Counted from the stretch's first letter, positions 8,326 through 17,180 are shown. The stretch: DNA of 34,402 bases from Actinomycetes bacterium (GCA_021820665.1 JAKADK010000028.1:1-34402); one strand, 5' to 3'. Made by a program: numbers and translations. The notes: generated by a model not told the origin, from the sequence alone.

Positions 8326-9998
8326 CCGATCCGGAGGACGCGGTCGGCGCTCACCCGGACGACGCGGTCGGCGCCCACCCGGGGGCCGGGGCGGGTGCCC
8401 GGGCCGGAGCCGGGGAGGAGTCTGCCGGCGGAGCCGGTTCCCCCCCGGGAACAGCGACGGTGGCTGGTCGTAGCGACGACGCCGAAGACGCCGGACGGCT
8501 GCTCTTCCGGTACGTGACCGGCGACGAGTGGCGGGAGTACCGGGCCATCATGGGGGTCTTCGCCGGTACCTTCTTCTCCGAGTTCGCCCCCGAGGACGTG
8601 GAGGCCCGGCTGGCTGCGCAGGGGACGGCGCTCGACATCGGCACCGTGGGGGAGCGGCTGGAGAGCCTGCGCCGGTGGGGGAACCTCACGGTGTCGTCGA
8701 CCACCGGCACGCCGGGCAACCTGGCCGACTACTACCGGCGTCGCAACCGCTACCTCATCACCCGTGCCGGCCAGGAGGTCCACGAGGCGGTCGAGGGGAT
8801 CTTGTCCCGGGTCGACGAGGTGCGCGACGTCTCGACCGGTCGGCTCCGCTCCCTCCTCGAGGCGCTACGCGCCCTGGCGGGCACCGACGTCTCCGTGGCC
8901 GATCCGCGACACCTCGCCGACCTGGTGCGGGGCGTCTTCGACCCGCACCAGGCCTTCACCTCCGAGATCATGCAGTTCTCGGCCGCCGTCAACCAGTGGC
9001 AGAGCCGCTACGACCTGTCGGCCGAGGAGCTCGCCTTCTTCGCCCAAGTGCTGGTCGGGTACGTCGGCGAGCGGCTGGACGAGATCGAGCAGGCCACCCG
9101 GCCCATCGGCGTGGTGCTCGAGTCACTGGAGGACCGGGTCCCTCTCATCGTCGACCGGGCCAACCGGGGTCTGGCCGCTCGGGTCGAAGAGGCGGGGCTC
9201 CAAGGGGCGGTGGTGGTCTCCCGGGCGGCCGGATCGACGCTCCGGGACTGGGAGCACCTCCGGGGGTGGTTCCTGGGTGCGGGTGGGAGGCCCGCCCGCA
9301 TGGACCAGCTCCGGCAGGATGCCGTGGCGGCCGTCCGCTCGCTCACGCTCAATCTCATCCGGCTGTCGCGGGTGGGGGTGGGCGGGTCGTCCCGGCGCGC
9401 CGACTACCTGCGGCTGGCCCGCATCCTCCACGCCCAGCCGGACCTGGACGCAGCGAAGGTCGTCACGGCGGCCCTGGGTCTCCACCTCCCGTGCCACTTC
9501 GGGGCCATGCCCGGTGACGGCGCCGATCCGGTGGCGCCGAGCACGCCGTGGTGGCAGGCGCCGCCGGCGTCGGTCCCGGTCTCCCTGCGGGCGCGGGGCG
9601 ACACCACCGCCCGGGGGACGGCGAGCCCGATCGCCGATCGATCGACGGCCCAGCGGCTCATACGCCTCCGCCGGCAGGCCGAGCAGGCCGCGCTCGAGCA
9701 CGTGGACGCAGAGCTCCTCTCCCGCGAACCTCTGGACGGTGCCACCGTCTCGTCGGCGGCGCTGGCCCGGTTCGAGCAGCTCGTCGGCAGGGCGCTCGCG
9801 TCCCTCCCGGTCCGGTCCGACCGGGTCGAGCGGGCGGACGGCGCCATCGTCTGCACGGTGGAGCGGGCTCCGGGGGCGACGACGGCGGTGAGCTCCCCGG
9901 AAGGAACGTTGACGCTCGTGAGCCTACGGGTAGCGCTGCGCCCGGTCGTCGCCAGCACCATCCCGTCCCCGTCCCCGCTCTCACGGGCGCTGCGGTGA
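8322..9998 (+). CDS. jetA: Wadjet kleisin-like subunit JetA (TIGR02677 family)
   Basis: A 558-residue protein matching TIGR02677, the MukF/kleisin-like subunit that bridges the SMC heads in Wadjet. Conserved-looking sequence starts near residue 58 (LLFRYVTGDEWREYRAIM) and continues as mainly helical sequence. The first 57 residues are low-complexity Ala/Gly/Pro/Asp and include a duplicated 8-residue unit (DAVGAHPD, DAVGAHPG) made by a 24-bp repeat at about 8337-8384. This tail looks like a disordered lineage-specific extension. The start ATG overlaps the jetC stop, and its own stop overlaps the jetB GTG. A longer open frame reaches upstream to 8052, but it is antiparallel to nothing functional and simply runs through jetC in another frame. 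Confidence 0.9.
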   Translation: MTDPEDAVGAHPDDAVGAHPGAGAGARAGAGEESAGGAGSPPGTATVAGRSDDAEDAGRLLFRYVTGDEWREYRAIMGVFAGTFFSEFAPEDVEARLAAQGTALDIGTVGERLESLRRWGNLTVSSTTGTPGNLADYYRRRNRYLITRAGQEVHEAVEGILSRVDEVRDVSTGRLRSLLEALRALAGTDVSVADPRHLADLVRGVFDPHQAFTSEIMQFSAAVNQWQSRYDLSAEELAFFAQVLVGYVGERLDEIEQATRPIGVVLESLEDRVPLIVDRANRGLAARVEEAGLQGAVVVSRAAGSTLRDWEHLRGWFLGAGGRPARMDQLRQDAVAAVRSLTLNLIRLSRVGVGGSSRRADYLRLARILHAQPDLDAAKVVTAALGLHLPCHFGAMPGDGADPVAPSTPWWQAPPASVPVSLRARGDTTARGTASPIADRSTAQRLIRLRRQAEQAALEHVDAELLSREPLDGATVSSAALARFEQLVGRALASLPVRSDRVERADGAIVCTVERAPGATTAVSSPEGTLTLVSLRVALRPVVASTIPSPSPLSRALR

Positions 9999-11170
9999 GC
10001 GGGGACCCCCAGGCCGCCCAGGAGCGCCGGGTGGCGGCCCGCCATCTCCTCACCCACCCGCTCACGTGCCAGGAGCACGACCCCGACGTCTTCCGGCTGA
10101 TCCGCCGGCACGAGACCGAGCTCGACCGCTGGTTCACCCAGCGCCTCGGCTACCGCCTCCAGCTCGGGTCCGACACCGCCCGGCTCTACAAGGCCGGCTT
10201 CGTTCCCCAGGGTCGCCCGCTGCGCACCGCAAGCGGCCGGGCGCTCCATCGGCTCGAGTACGTGCTGCTGACGCTGGCCATCGCCTCGACCGTCGCCGGG
10301 CCAGCGGTGATCAGCCTGCGGGACCTGGTCGACCTCATCCGCTCGTCGGCCGCCGAGGCCGAGATCCCGCTGACCGGCGACGGGACGGAGCGCCGCGCTC
10401 TTGTCACGGCGCTCCGGTGGATGATCGGCCAGGGCCTGATGTCCGAGCTCCACGCCGGCGTCGACGCCTACGCCACCGACGAGGCGGCCGACGCCGTGCT
10501 GAAGGTGCGACCCGACCGGATCGCGCTCCTGGCCCTTCCGGTCCTCGCACAGTCCGCCGACGGCGCCGACCTGCTCGACCGGGCCGACCGGCGCGACGCC
10601 ACGCGCCAATCGTTACGGGCTCGGCTGGTCGAGGACCCGGTCGTGTACCGTGCCGACGTGAGCGAGGCCGAGTGGACGGAGCTCCGCCGACGGCTGGGCG
10701 AGGAGGAGCGGTACCTCGACGAGATGTTCGGGCTCGTGCTCGAGGCCCGAGCCGAAGGGGTGGCCGTGGTCGACCCCGCCGGATCGCTGAGCGATCGCCC
10801 CTTCCCGGCCGGGGGAACCGTGGGCCATGCCGCGCTCCTCCTCGTCGGGGCGCTCCGTCCCGACGGGGACGGGGAACGGTGGTGGGGAATCCCCGAGGTG
10901 ACCGAGGTGATGGAGGCGCTCGCCGCCGGGCACGCCCGCTACTGGGCCGCCGACCTCGTGGCCGCCCCGGACCGGCTCACCCGGTTGGTGCTCGACCTCC
11001 TGGTGGCGCTCCGGCTGGCCGAGCACCGGAGCGGAGGGCCGGGACGGACGGGCGACGTCGAAGAAGTGCGGCTGCTGCCGGCCGCGGCCCGATTCGTCGC
11101 CGACGAGGCGGTTCGTGCCGAGGGGGGTCGTGGCGCGTCCGGAGCAGGGGGCCAGGCGGCCCTGTGGTGA
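9995..11170 (+). CDS. jetB: Wadjet MukE-like subunit JetB (TIGR02678 family)
   Basis: A 391-residue protein matching TIGR02678, the winged-helix MukE-like partner that binds the kleisin in Wadjet. The family-like N-terminal part reads RRVAARHLLTHPLTC and then FRLIRRHETELDRWF, followed by helical segments and winged-helix-like stretches such as LRWMIGQGLMSEL. GTG 9995 is taken as the start because it overlaps the jetA stop in a GTGA junction and gives a sensible N-terminus. The last 20 residues are Gly/Ala-rich. It ends 10 nt before the jetD start. Confidence 0.88.
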   Translation: MSGDPQAAQERRVAARHLLTHPLTCQEHDPDVFRLIRRHETELDRWFTQRLGYRLQLGSDTARLYKAGFVPQGRPLRTASGRALHRLEYVLLTLAIASTVAGPAVISLRDLVDLIRSSAAEAEIPLTGDGTERRALVTALRWMIGQGLMSELHAGVDAYATDEAADAVLKVRPDRIALLALPVLAQSADGADLLDRADRRDATRQSLRARLVEDPVVYRADVSEAEWTELRRRLGEEERYLDEMFGLVLEARAEGVAVVDPAGSLSDRPFPAGGTVGHAALLLVGALRPDGDGERWWGIPEVTEVMEALAAGHARYWAADLVAAPDRLTRLVLDLLVALRLAEHRSGGPGRTGDVEEVRLLPAAARFVADEAVRAEGGRGASGAGGQAALW

Positions 11171-11180
11171 AGGGACGACC

Positions 11181-12425
11181 GTGGTGAACGGGCGACCGTC
11201 TCTCGAGGCGCCCGAGCTGCGTGAGCTGTGGTTGGCGGTGCGGTCCCGGCTGGAGCGGACCGGCCCGGACAACCGAGGCCGCCTCCGGCTCCCGCCGCTC
11301 ACGTCGCGTGGCCGGCTCCTGCTCGCCGCGCTGGTCGGTTCCCCGCTCTCCCCAGGTTCCCCAGCGGCCACGACCGCCACGACCGTCGATCTGGGTGCCC
11401 TCGAGCGTTCGCTGGCGGCGCTGGGTGTCGGTGCGACCCTGCCCGACGCGTTGTCGGCGCTCGGCTATCCGGTGTCGGCGGAGGCCGCCCGGCGCCGGGC
11501 GGCCCGCCGTGCCGGTCAGGAGGCGCGGGAGGCGGTCAGGGCGGAGGTGGCCACGTGGCCCGAGCCGTGGGCGGTCCGGTGGATCGACGAGGTCATCCGG
11601 GCCGGCGTGCTCGCCGGATCGGAGACGCCCGACGCGCTCGACCTGGTGCGCACCACACGAACGGTGCTGGACCGGATAGACACCGAGGGACGGCGGACCG
11701 GCGGGATCGCTCGCGTCGACCTGGCGGCCGAGGTGCTCGGCTCGTCGCACGCCCTCGATCGGGGCACCAAGGCGGAGGCGATGGTGACCCGGGCACTTCG
11801 GCACCGCTTCCCGGGCTCGGACGCCCGTGATGCGTGGGACCGGGCCGGCATCCAGATGGACCTGGTGTCCGCCCCGGCACTGTCGTGGGGTCTCCGGGCT
11901 GCCCCGTCGTCCCCGATGGCCCGCTTCCTTGACGAGGCGGTTCGGCTTGGCATCCCCGTCCACCTGAGCCAGCTCGCGCTGCGAGCCCAGCCGATCGCCG
12001 TGACCACCGGCACTGACGTGCTGGTGGTCGAGAACCCGCGGATCGTCGAGGCGGCCGCCCAGCGGCGGACGCCGTTCCCCGTCGTGGCGCTGAACGGGAA
12101 CCCCTCGGGGGCGGCCCTGCTCCTGGTCGACCAGCTCCTCTCGTCCGGTGGCGCGCTCCGGTACCACGGGGACTTCGACGCCGCGGGCCTCCGGATCTGC
12201 GCCCGGATGCACGATCTCGGACTGGTGCCCTTCGAGATGGACAGGGCCGCTTATCTGGCGGCGGTGGACGACGCCCGCTCCCGGGGGGCGCCGCTCCCCG
12301 CCGACCCGCACCCGGCACCGCCGACCCCGTGGGACCCCGCCCTCCAGGCCGCCTTCGACGCCTGCCGCCGGATCGTCCACGAAGAGCGCCTCCTGGCGAC
12401 GCTCCTGCACCAGCCGGAGCCCTGA
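11181..12425 (+). CDS. jetD: Wadjet TOPRIM nuclease subunit JetD (TIGR02679 family)
   Basis: A 414-residue protein matching TIGR02679, whose C-terminal DUF2399/TOPRIM domain resembles topoisomerase VI-A. In Wadjet this subunit cuts the plasmid. The metal-binding TOPRIM pattern is visible: Glu284 in VVENP, and Asp331 and Asp333 in GDFDAAG. Both key motifs look intact. I chose GTG 11181, preceded by AAGGGA at 11170-11175; GTG 11115 would overlap jetB by 56 bp, and GTG 11184 is also possible. The stop codon lies inside a run of GAGCCCT heptamers. The gene is convergent with icmF, with only 34 bp between them. Confidence 0.9.
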   Translation: MVNGRPSLEAPELRELWLAVRSRLERTGPDNRGRLRLPPLTSRGRLLLAALVGSPLSPGSPAATTATTVDLGALERSLAALGVGATLPDALSALGYPVSAEAARRRAARRAGQEAREAVRAEVATWPEPWAVRWIDEVIRAGVLAGSETPDALDLVRTTRTVLDRIDTEGRRTGGIARVDLAAEVLGSSHALDRGTKAEAMVTRALRHRFPGSDARDAWDRAGIQMDLVSAPALSWGLRAAPSSPMARFLDEAVRLGIPVHLSQLALRAQPIAVTTGTDVLVVENPRIVEAAAQRRTPFPVVALNGNPSGAALLLVDQLLSSGGALRYHGDFDAAGLRICARMHDLGLVPFEMDRAAYLAAVDDARSRGAPLPADPHPAPPTPWDPALQAAFDACRRIVHEERLLATLLHQPEP

Positions 12426-12458
12426 GCCCTGAGCCCTGAGCCCTGAGCCCTGAGCCCT
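12417..12458. repeat. six perfect GAGCCCT heptamers
   Basis: Six head-to-tail copies of GAGCCCT run from the last codons of jetD into the gap before icmF. Because the unit is 7 bp and contains TGA across each junction, stop codons occur in all three plus-strand frames. The array is the whole spacer between two convergent genes. Confidence 0.95.
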
Positions 12459-12459
12459 G

Positions 12460-15400
12460 TCACACGTTCCGGCGGTAGGTGCCTCCCACCTCGAAGAGCG
12501 CGTCGGTGATCTGGCCCAGCGACGCGCTCCGGACCGTCTCCATCAGGGTGGCGAAGACGTTCCCGCCTGACAGCACGGTGTCGCGTAGCCGGGAGAGCGC
12601 CTGGTCGGCGTCCTCTGCGTGCCGCTCGTGGAAGGCGGCCAGCCGCCGCAGCTGGCTCTGCTTCTCGGCCTCAGTAGCCCGGGCCAGCTGGAGGCCGGCC
12701 GGGGGCGAGGCGCTCGTCGGAGTGGTGAAGGTGTTCACTCCCACGATGGGTAGCGATCCGTCGTGCTTGGCGCGCTCGTAGGCCAGCGAGTCGTCCTGGA
12801 TCCGGCCCCGCTGATAGCCGGTCTCCATGGCCCCGAGCACCCCGCCCCGCTCGGAGAGGCGATCCAGCTCGTCCAGGACCGCCGCCTCGACGAGGTCGGT
12901 CAGCTCCTCCACGACGAAGCTGCCCTGGAGGGGGTTCTCGTTGGCTGCCAGGCCCCACTCCTTGGCGATCACCAGTTGGATGGCGAGCGCCCGGCGGACC
13001 GACTCGTCCGACGGGGTCGTCACCGCCTCGTCGAAGGCGTTGGTGTGCAAGCTGTTGGCGTTGTCGTAGACAGCGCAGAGCGCCTGCAGGGTCGTCCGGA
13101 TGTCGTTGAACGCCATCTCCTGGGCATGGAGGGAACGTCCCGAGGTCTGGACGTGGTACTTCAGCCGCTGTGACCGCGGGTTGGCGCCGTACCGGTCCCG
13201 CATGGCGACGGCCCAGATGCGCCGGGCCACCCGGCCGATCACGGTGTACTCGGGGTCCATGCCGTTGGAGAAGAAGAACGACAGGTTGGGAGCGAAGTCG
13301 TCGATCGCCATCCCCCGGGCCAGGTAGGACTCCACGTAGGTGAACCCGTTGGCCAGGGTGAACGCCAGCTGGGTGATGGGGTTGGCTCCGGCCTCGGCGA
13401 TGTGGTAGCCCGAGATGGACACCGAGTAGAAGCGCTCCATGGCATGGGCGATGAAGAACTCCTGGATGTCGGCCATCACCTTGAGGGAGAAGTCGGTCGA
13501 GAAGATGCAGGTGTTCTGGCCCTGGTCCTCCTTGAGGATGTCGGCCTGGACGGTGCCCCGGACGGCACGCAGGGTCCGGGCCCGCACCTCGGCCTCCTCC
13601 ACCTCGGTCGGGGTGCGGCCGTGCTCGGCGGTGAACCGCTCGACCTGCTGGTCGATGGCCGTGTCCAGGAACATGGCGAGAATGGTGGGGGCGGGACCGT
13701 TGATGGTCATCGACACCGAGGTGGCCGGGTCGCACAGGTCGAACCCGTCGTAGAGGGCCTTCATGTCGTCGAGGGTGGCGATCGAGACGCCCGAGGTCCC
13801 GATCTTGCCGTAGACGTCGGGCCGGGTGTCGGGATCCCTCCCGTAGAGGGTGACCGAGTCGAAGGCGGTCGACAGCCGGGTGGCGGGCTGGCCTTCGGCC
13901 AGCAGGTGGAAGCGTCGGTTCGTCCGGAACGGGTCGCCCTCCCCGGCGAACATCCGGGCCGGGTCCTCGTTCTCCCGGCGCAGGGGGAACACCCCGGCCG
14001 TGAACGGGAAGTGCCCGGGCAGGTGCTCGGAGCGCAACCAGCCCAGCAGGTCGGCGGGGTCGGTGGCCCGGGGGACCGCCACGCGGGGCAGGCGCGTGCC
14101 CGAGAGTGAGGTTCTTCCGGGAGCTACCCGCGCCCCATCTCCGCCGGCGGCGGCGTCGTCGCCGGTGAGCTCGTGGCGGAGCCGTTCCAGCTCGTCGAGG
14201 AGCTTCCGGTCGTCTGCATCGACGGCGGCGTCGAGCTCGTCGGCCAGCCGGGCGAGGTCGGCGGGCGTGGCTCCGGCGCGGTTGTCGTCCCGGCCAGCGA
14301 CGAGCTCGGCCGTGGCCCGGACCTGGGTGGCGCGACGCAACGCCGCCACCTTCTGCCGGGTCGACCGGTGGTAGGCGCGCACCGTGCCGGCGATCTCGGC
14401 CAGGTAGCGGGCGCGTTCGGCCGGCACGAAGGGGGACGACCGGGTCGACGCCCGGATGGGCACGGGCGCGAGCCGGGGGTGGCATCGGGGCAGCCCGCGC
14501 TCACAGAGAAGATCACGCACCGTCTGGTAGAGAGCGGTGGTGCCGTCGTCGTCGAAGTGGGCGGCGACCGTGCCGAAGATCGGAGACGACTCGGGATCCC
14601 CGGTGCCCGGTCGGCTCCGTGCCCACTGACGCCGCACCGCCCGGAGGGCGTCCTGTGCGCCGTGGCGGTCGAACTTGTTGATGGCGACGACGTCGGCCAG
14701 GTCGAGCATGTCGATCTTCTCGAGCTGCGACGGTGCTCCGAACTCGGGGGTCATGACGTAGAGCGAGAGGTCGGCGACGTCGACCACGGCTGCGTCTCCC
14801 TGTCCGATCCCGGGGGTCTCGACCACGACGAGGTCGAAACCCGCGGCCCGGCAGGCGCAGATGGCCGCCGGGACGGGGGAGGGGATCTCCGAGGTGCTCC
14901 CCCGGGTCGCCATGGAGCGGAAGAACACCAGGGGAGTGTCGATGGCGTTCATGCGGATGCGATCACCCAGCAACGCCCCGCCGCCCCGCCGTTTCGTCGG
15001 GTCGACGGCCAGCACGGCGACGCGGAGCGTGTCGCCGTAGTCCAGCCGGAAGCGGCGGAGGAGCTCGTCGGTGAGCGACGACTTCCCGGAACCCCCGGTG
15101 CCGGTGATCCCCAACACGGGTGCGCGCCGTCCCGCGGCGGCCGAGGTCAGACCGTCTCGGAGCGATGACGGGAGGGCACCGGCCTCGATGGTGGTGATCG
15201 CCCGGGCGAGCGCGCCTGTCCGACCGGCCAGGACGTCGTCGAGGTCGACGGTCTGTGCTGCCAGGTCGATGTCGCACTCCTCGATCAGGAGGTTGACCAT
15301 CTTCTCCAGCCCGAGCCGTTGCCCGTCGGCTGGAGAGAAGATCCGGCGGACACCGGCGGCCTCCAGGGTGGCGATCTCGGCCGGGACGATGACCCCGCCG

Positions 15401-15738
15401 CCCCCGCCGTAGACGTGCACGTCGGGTCGCCCCGCCTCGGCGAGGCGGTCGACCAGGTAGGTGAAGTACTCCAGGTGGCCGCCCTGGTAGGAGCTGACCG
15501 CCACGCCCTGGACGTCCTCGGCCACGGCGGCGGCCACGACGTCGTCGACCGACCGGTTGTGTCCCAGGTGGACGACCTCGGCCCCCTGGGCCTGGAGGAG
15601 GCGCCGGATCATGTTGATCGCCGCGTCGTGGCCGTCGAACAGGCTGGCGGCGGTCACGAACCGGACCGGGAACCGGGGTCGGACGAGATCGGCGGCCCGA
15701 GCCGCAGGGACGGGGGTGGCGGTCGCTGCAGAAGACAT
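12460..15738 (-). CDS. icmF: fused B12-dependent acyl-CoA mutase IcmF
   Basis: A 1092-residue fusion protein, the usual length for IcmF (isobutyryl-CoA mutase fused). The order of domains is typical: an N-terminal cobalamin-binding domain with DGHD (His37 as the likely lower cobalt ligand), a MeaB-like G-protein chaperone domain with P-loop GTGGSGKSS (213-221) and NKFD, then the mutase barrel beginning near PFTAGVFPLRRENEDP. It should interconvert isobutyryl-CoA and butyryl-CoA using adenosylcobalamin, with the GTPase protecting or reloading cofactor. Related fused mutases act on pivalyl-CoA or similar substrates, so substrate is not certain. ATG 15738 is preferred because it follows TATTGT with a 7-nt spacing and sits within an inverted repeat; the frame extends to 15807 without support. 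Confidence 0.93.
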   Translation of the reverse strand: MSSAATATPVPAARAADLVRPRFPVRFVTAASLFDGHDAAINMIRRLLQAQGAEVVHLGHNRSVDDVVAAAVAEDVQGVAVSSYQGGHLEYFTYLVDRLAEAGRPDVHVYGGGGGVIVPAEIATLEAAGVRRIFSPADGQRLGLEKMVNLLIEECDIDLAAQTVDLDDVLAGRTGALARAITTIEAGALPSSLRDGLTSAAAGRRAPVLGITGTGGSGKSSLTDELLRRFRLDYGDTLRVAVLAVDPTKRRGGGALLGDRIRMNAIDTPLVFFRSMATRGSTSEIPSPVPAAICACRAAGFDLVVVETPGIGQGDAAVVDVADLSLYVMTPEFGAPSQLEKIDMLDLADVVAINKFDRHGAQDALRAVRRQWARSRPGTGDPESSPIFGTVAAHFDDDGTTALYQTVRDLLCERGLPRCHPRLAPVPIRASTRSSPFVPAERARYLAEIAGTVRAYHRSTRQKVAALRRATQVRATAELVAGRDDNRAGATPADLARLADELDAAVDADDRKLLDELERLRHELTGDDAAAGGDGARVAPGRTSLSGTRLPRVAVPRATDPADLLGWLRSEHLPGHFPFTAGVFPLRRENEDPARMFAGEGDPFRTNRRFHLLAEGQPATRLSTAFDSVTLYGRDPDTRPDVYGKIGTSGVSIATLDDMKALYDGFDLCDPATSVSMTINGPAPTILAMFLDTAIDQQVERFTAEHGRTPTEVEEAEVRARTLRAVRGTVQADILKEDQGQNTCIFSTDFSLKVMADIQEFFIAHAMERFYSVSISGYHIAEAGANPITQLAFTLANGFTYVESYLARGMAIDDFAPNLSFFFSNGMDPEYTVIGRVARRIWAVAMRDRYGANPRSQRLKYHVQTSGRSLHAQEMAFNDIRTTLQALCAVYDNANSLHTNAFDEAVTTPSDESVRRALAIQLVIAKEWGLAANENPLQGSFVVEELTDLVEAAVLDELDRLSERGGVLGAMETGYQRGRIQDDSLAYERAKHDGSLPIVGVNTFTTPTSASPPAGLQLARATEAEKQSQLRRLAAFHERHAEDADQALSRLRDTVLSGGNVFATLMETVRSASLGQITDALFEVGGTYRRNV

Positions 15739-15761
15739 ACGTCTTACAATAGTCTGATGTC
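15732..15761 (-). promoter_or_regulatory. icmF leaderless promoter with overlapping operator
   Basis: On the minus strand TATTGT (plus positions 15746-15751) is a -10 hexamer lying 7 nt before the icmF ATG. The plus strand has a perfect inverted repeat AAGAC-ATAC-GTCTT (15732-15745) that covers the start codon and probable transcription start. A wider imperfect dyad, GACAT (15734-15738) with ATGTC (15757-15761), brackets the -10. The divergent MarR protein is the obvious candidate ligand. Confidence 0.55.
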
Positions 15762-15785
15762 CAAATAAATGCTGCCCGTCGCCGG

Positions 15786-15797
15786 TAGGGTGGGGCC
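15786..15797 (+). promoter_or_regulatory. -10 element of the MarR-family gene
   Basis: TAGGGT (15786-15791) is followed by 6 nt and then the GTG start at 15798, again a leaderless arrangement. No clear -35 hexamer is visible. Confidence 0.4.
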
Positions 15798-16310
15798 GTG
15801 CCCGCACGCAAGCGCCTCCGCTTCGATCCCATCGCCGAGGCGCGCCGCCAGTGGGTCGAGCGAGGGTGGGGGAATGCGGCCAGCGGGATGGCGCTGGTCA
15901 CCTCGATCATGCGGGCCCAGCAGATCTACCTGGGCCGGATCGACGCCGTGCTCCGCCCGTTCGGCCTCACGTTCGCCCGGTTCGAGCTGCTCACGCTACT
16001 CAGCTTCACCCGGTCGGGAGCGCTGCCCCTGTCCAAGGCGGGCGAGCGGCTCCAGGTTCACCCGGCGTCGGTCACGAACGTCGTCGACCGGCTCGAGTCC
16101 CAGGGCCTCGTCCGCCGCCTGCCCCATCCCACCGATCGGCGCACCACCCTGGTGGAGATCCTCCCCGCCGGCCGCCGGGTGCTGGCCGCCGCCACGGCAG
16201 CGCTCAACTCCGAGGTGTTCGAGTGCCCGGGAGTGGCCACCGAGGAGGCAGACGCGGTGGTCGCGCTCCTCGGCGGGCTGCGGCGGTCCGCCGGGGACTT
16301 CGAAGCCTGA
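15798..16310 (+). CDS. MarR-family transcriptional regulator
   Basis: A 170-residue winged-helix regulator. The DNA-binding part is recognisable: LTFARFELLTLLSF, then the recognition helix region VHPASVTNVVDRLESQGLVRR and the wing with PTDRRTTLVEIL at about residues 108-122. It should act as a dimer that binds a short palindrome and releases it on binding a small ligand. It is transcribed divergently from icmF with about 60 bp between the start codons, and an inverted repeat covers the icmF start. The simplest reading is that it represses icmF, and maybe itself, in response to a CoA ester or related carboxylic acid. The GTG start is supported by the -10 spacing. Confidence 0.88.
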   Translation: MPARKRLRFDPIAEARRQWVERGWGNAASGMALVTSIMRAQQIYLGRIDAVLRPFGLTFARFELLTLLSFTRSGALPLSKAGERLQVHPASVTNVVDRLESQGLVRRLPHPTDRRTTLVEILPAGRRVLAAATAALNSEVFECPGVATEEADAVVALLGGLRRSAGDFEA

Positions 16311-16321
16311 CGCCGCGCCCG

Positions 16322-16381
16322 GAACGGTCGGAGCGAGCGGGCCATCGGGAAGGCGAACGATCGGAGCGGGCGGGCCGTCGG
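16322..16381. repeat. imperfect 27-bp direct repeat, 33-bp period
   Basis: Copies at 16322-16348 and 16355-16381 match at 24 of 27 positions and begin GAACG. They fill the gap between the convergent marR-type and BtuF-like genes. Confidence 0.75.
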
Positions 16382-16399
16382 CCGATGGGGGGGTGACGG

Positions 16400-17074
16400 T
16401 CAGTCGTCGGCGAGGGCGGCGGCCAGGCGTTCGAGCGCGCCGGCGGTCCGTTCCCCCCACCAGAAGAGGTCCTTGCCGTCCACGAGCCGGGTCGGCGCCA
16501 CCGTCTCCAGCTCGCTCCGATGGCGGTCGCCGAACGGGTAGGGTTCGCTCGGCGCCACCACGAGGTCGGGATGCCGGCCGGCAGCGTCCTCCAGCGTCGT
16601 CTCGGGGTACGGGCCGTCGTGGTCGAACACGACGGCGATCCCGATCCGGGACAGGAGCGAGGCGCCGTAGGTCGGGACGCCGAGTGCCATCCAGGGCCGG
16701 CGCCAGATGGGGACGAAGGCCCGAGCGCGGACAGGGCGGACCGCAGGGAGGGGGGCGGGAGGGGTCCGCTCGGCGCCGATCCGGGTGGCGAGTCCTGCCA
16801 TCGCCGGCTCCACGTCGGCGACCGAGCGGATGTGGAGGACGTGGACGGGCACGCCCCGGGCTACCAGTGCGTCGTGGTCCTCCCGCCGGTTCTCCTCGGC
16901 GTCCAGCACCACCAGGTCGGGAGCGAGGCTGGCGATCCGCTCGATGTCGGGGTTCTTCGTGCCTCCCACGTGGGTGAGGTCGGGCCGTTCGCAGAACCGC
17001 GTGCAGGCCACGGGCGGGTGGCCCCACGCCGTGAGCGTCTCGGTGACCGAGGGAACCAGGCTGACGATCCGCAT
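16400..17074 (-). CDS. BtuF-like helical-backbone metal receptor
   Basis: A 224-residue protein of the periplasmic-binding-protein class that includes BtuF. Typical features are the opening MRIVSLVPSVTETLTAWG, the motif VGGTKNPDIERIASLAPDLVV near residue 47, and a C-terminal half with another LSRIG / DLVVAPSEPYPF pair. It has no signal peptide or lipobox, so it is probably cytoplasmic, like many stand-alone actinobacterial members annotated as cobalamin-binding. No ABC permease or ATPase lies beside it. Its position two genes from the B12-dependent icmF hints at corrinoid handling, but that link is inference. ATG 17074 is chosen because it starts the conserved sequence; the frame extends to 17134. 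Confidence 0.82.
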   Translation of the reverse strand: MRIVSLVPSVTETLTAWGHPPVACTRFCERPDLTHVGGTKNPDIERIASLAPDLVVLDAEENRREDHDALVARGVPVHVLHIRSVADVEPAMAGLATRIGAERTPPAPLPAVRPVRARAFVPIWRRPWMALGVPTYGASLLSRIGIAVVFDHDGPYPETTLEDAAGRHPDLVVAPSEPYPFGDRHRSELETVAPTRLVDGKDLFWWGERTAGALERLAAALADD

Positions 17075-17166
17075 CACGGACGATCCCGCTCCACGGTCGT
17101 CCCTCCCGTCTTCCCCATCTCTCCCGCGCGGCATCCCTCCATCGTGCCCGCTCCGCGAGGTTCCAC

Positions 17167-17180
17167 TACGGTGGCGCGGC
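17167..17180 (+). promoter_or_regulatory. -10 element of the SNF2-family gene
   Basis: TACGGT (17167-17172) lies 8 nt before the GTG at 17181. This would give a leaderless or nearly leaderless transcript. There is no clear Shine-Dalgarno sequence or -35 element. Confidence 0.35.

Larger units (their letters stand above)
4210..12425 (+). other. type II Wadjet (jetCABD) operon
   Basis: Four consecutive plus-strand genes match the families TIGR02680, TIGR02677, TIGR02678 and TIGR02679, which make up the type II Wadjet anti-plasmid system. The junctions are ATGA (4-nt overlap), GTGA (4-nt overlap) and a 10-nt gap, so the genes are very likely co-transcribed and translationally coupled. No essential component appears to be missing and no frame is interrupted. 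Confidence 0.88.
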
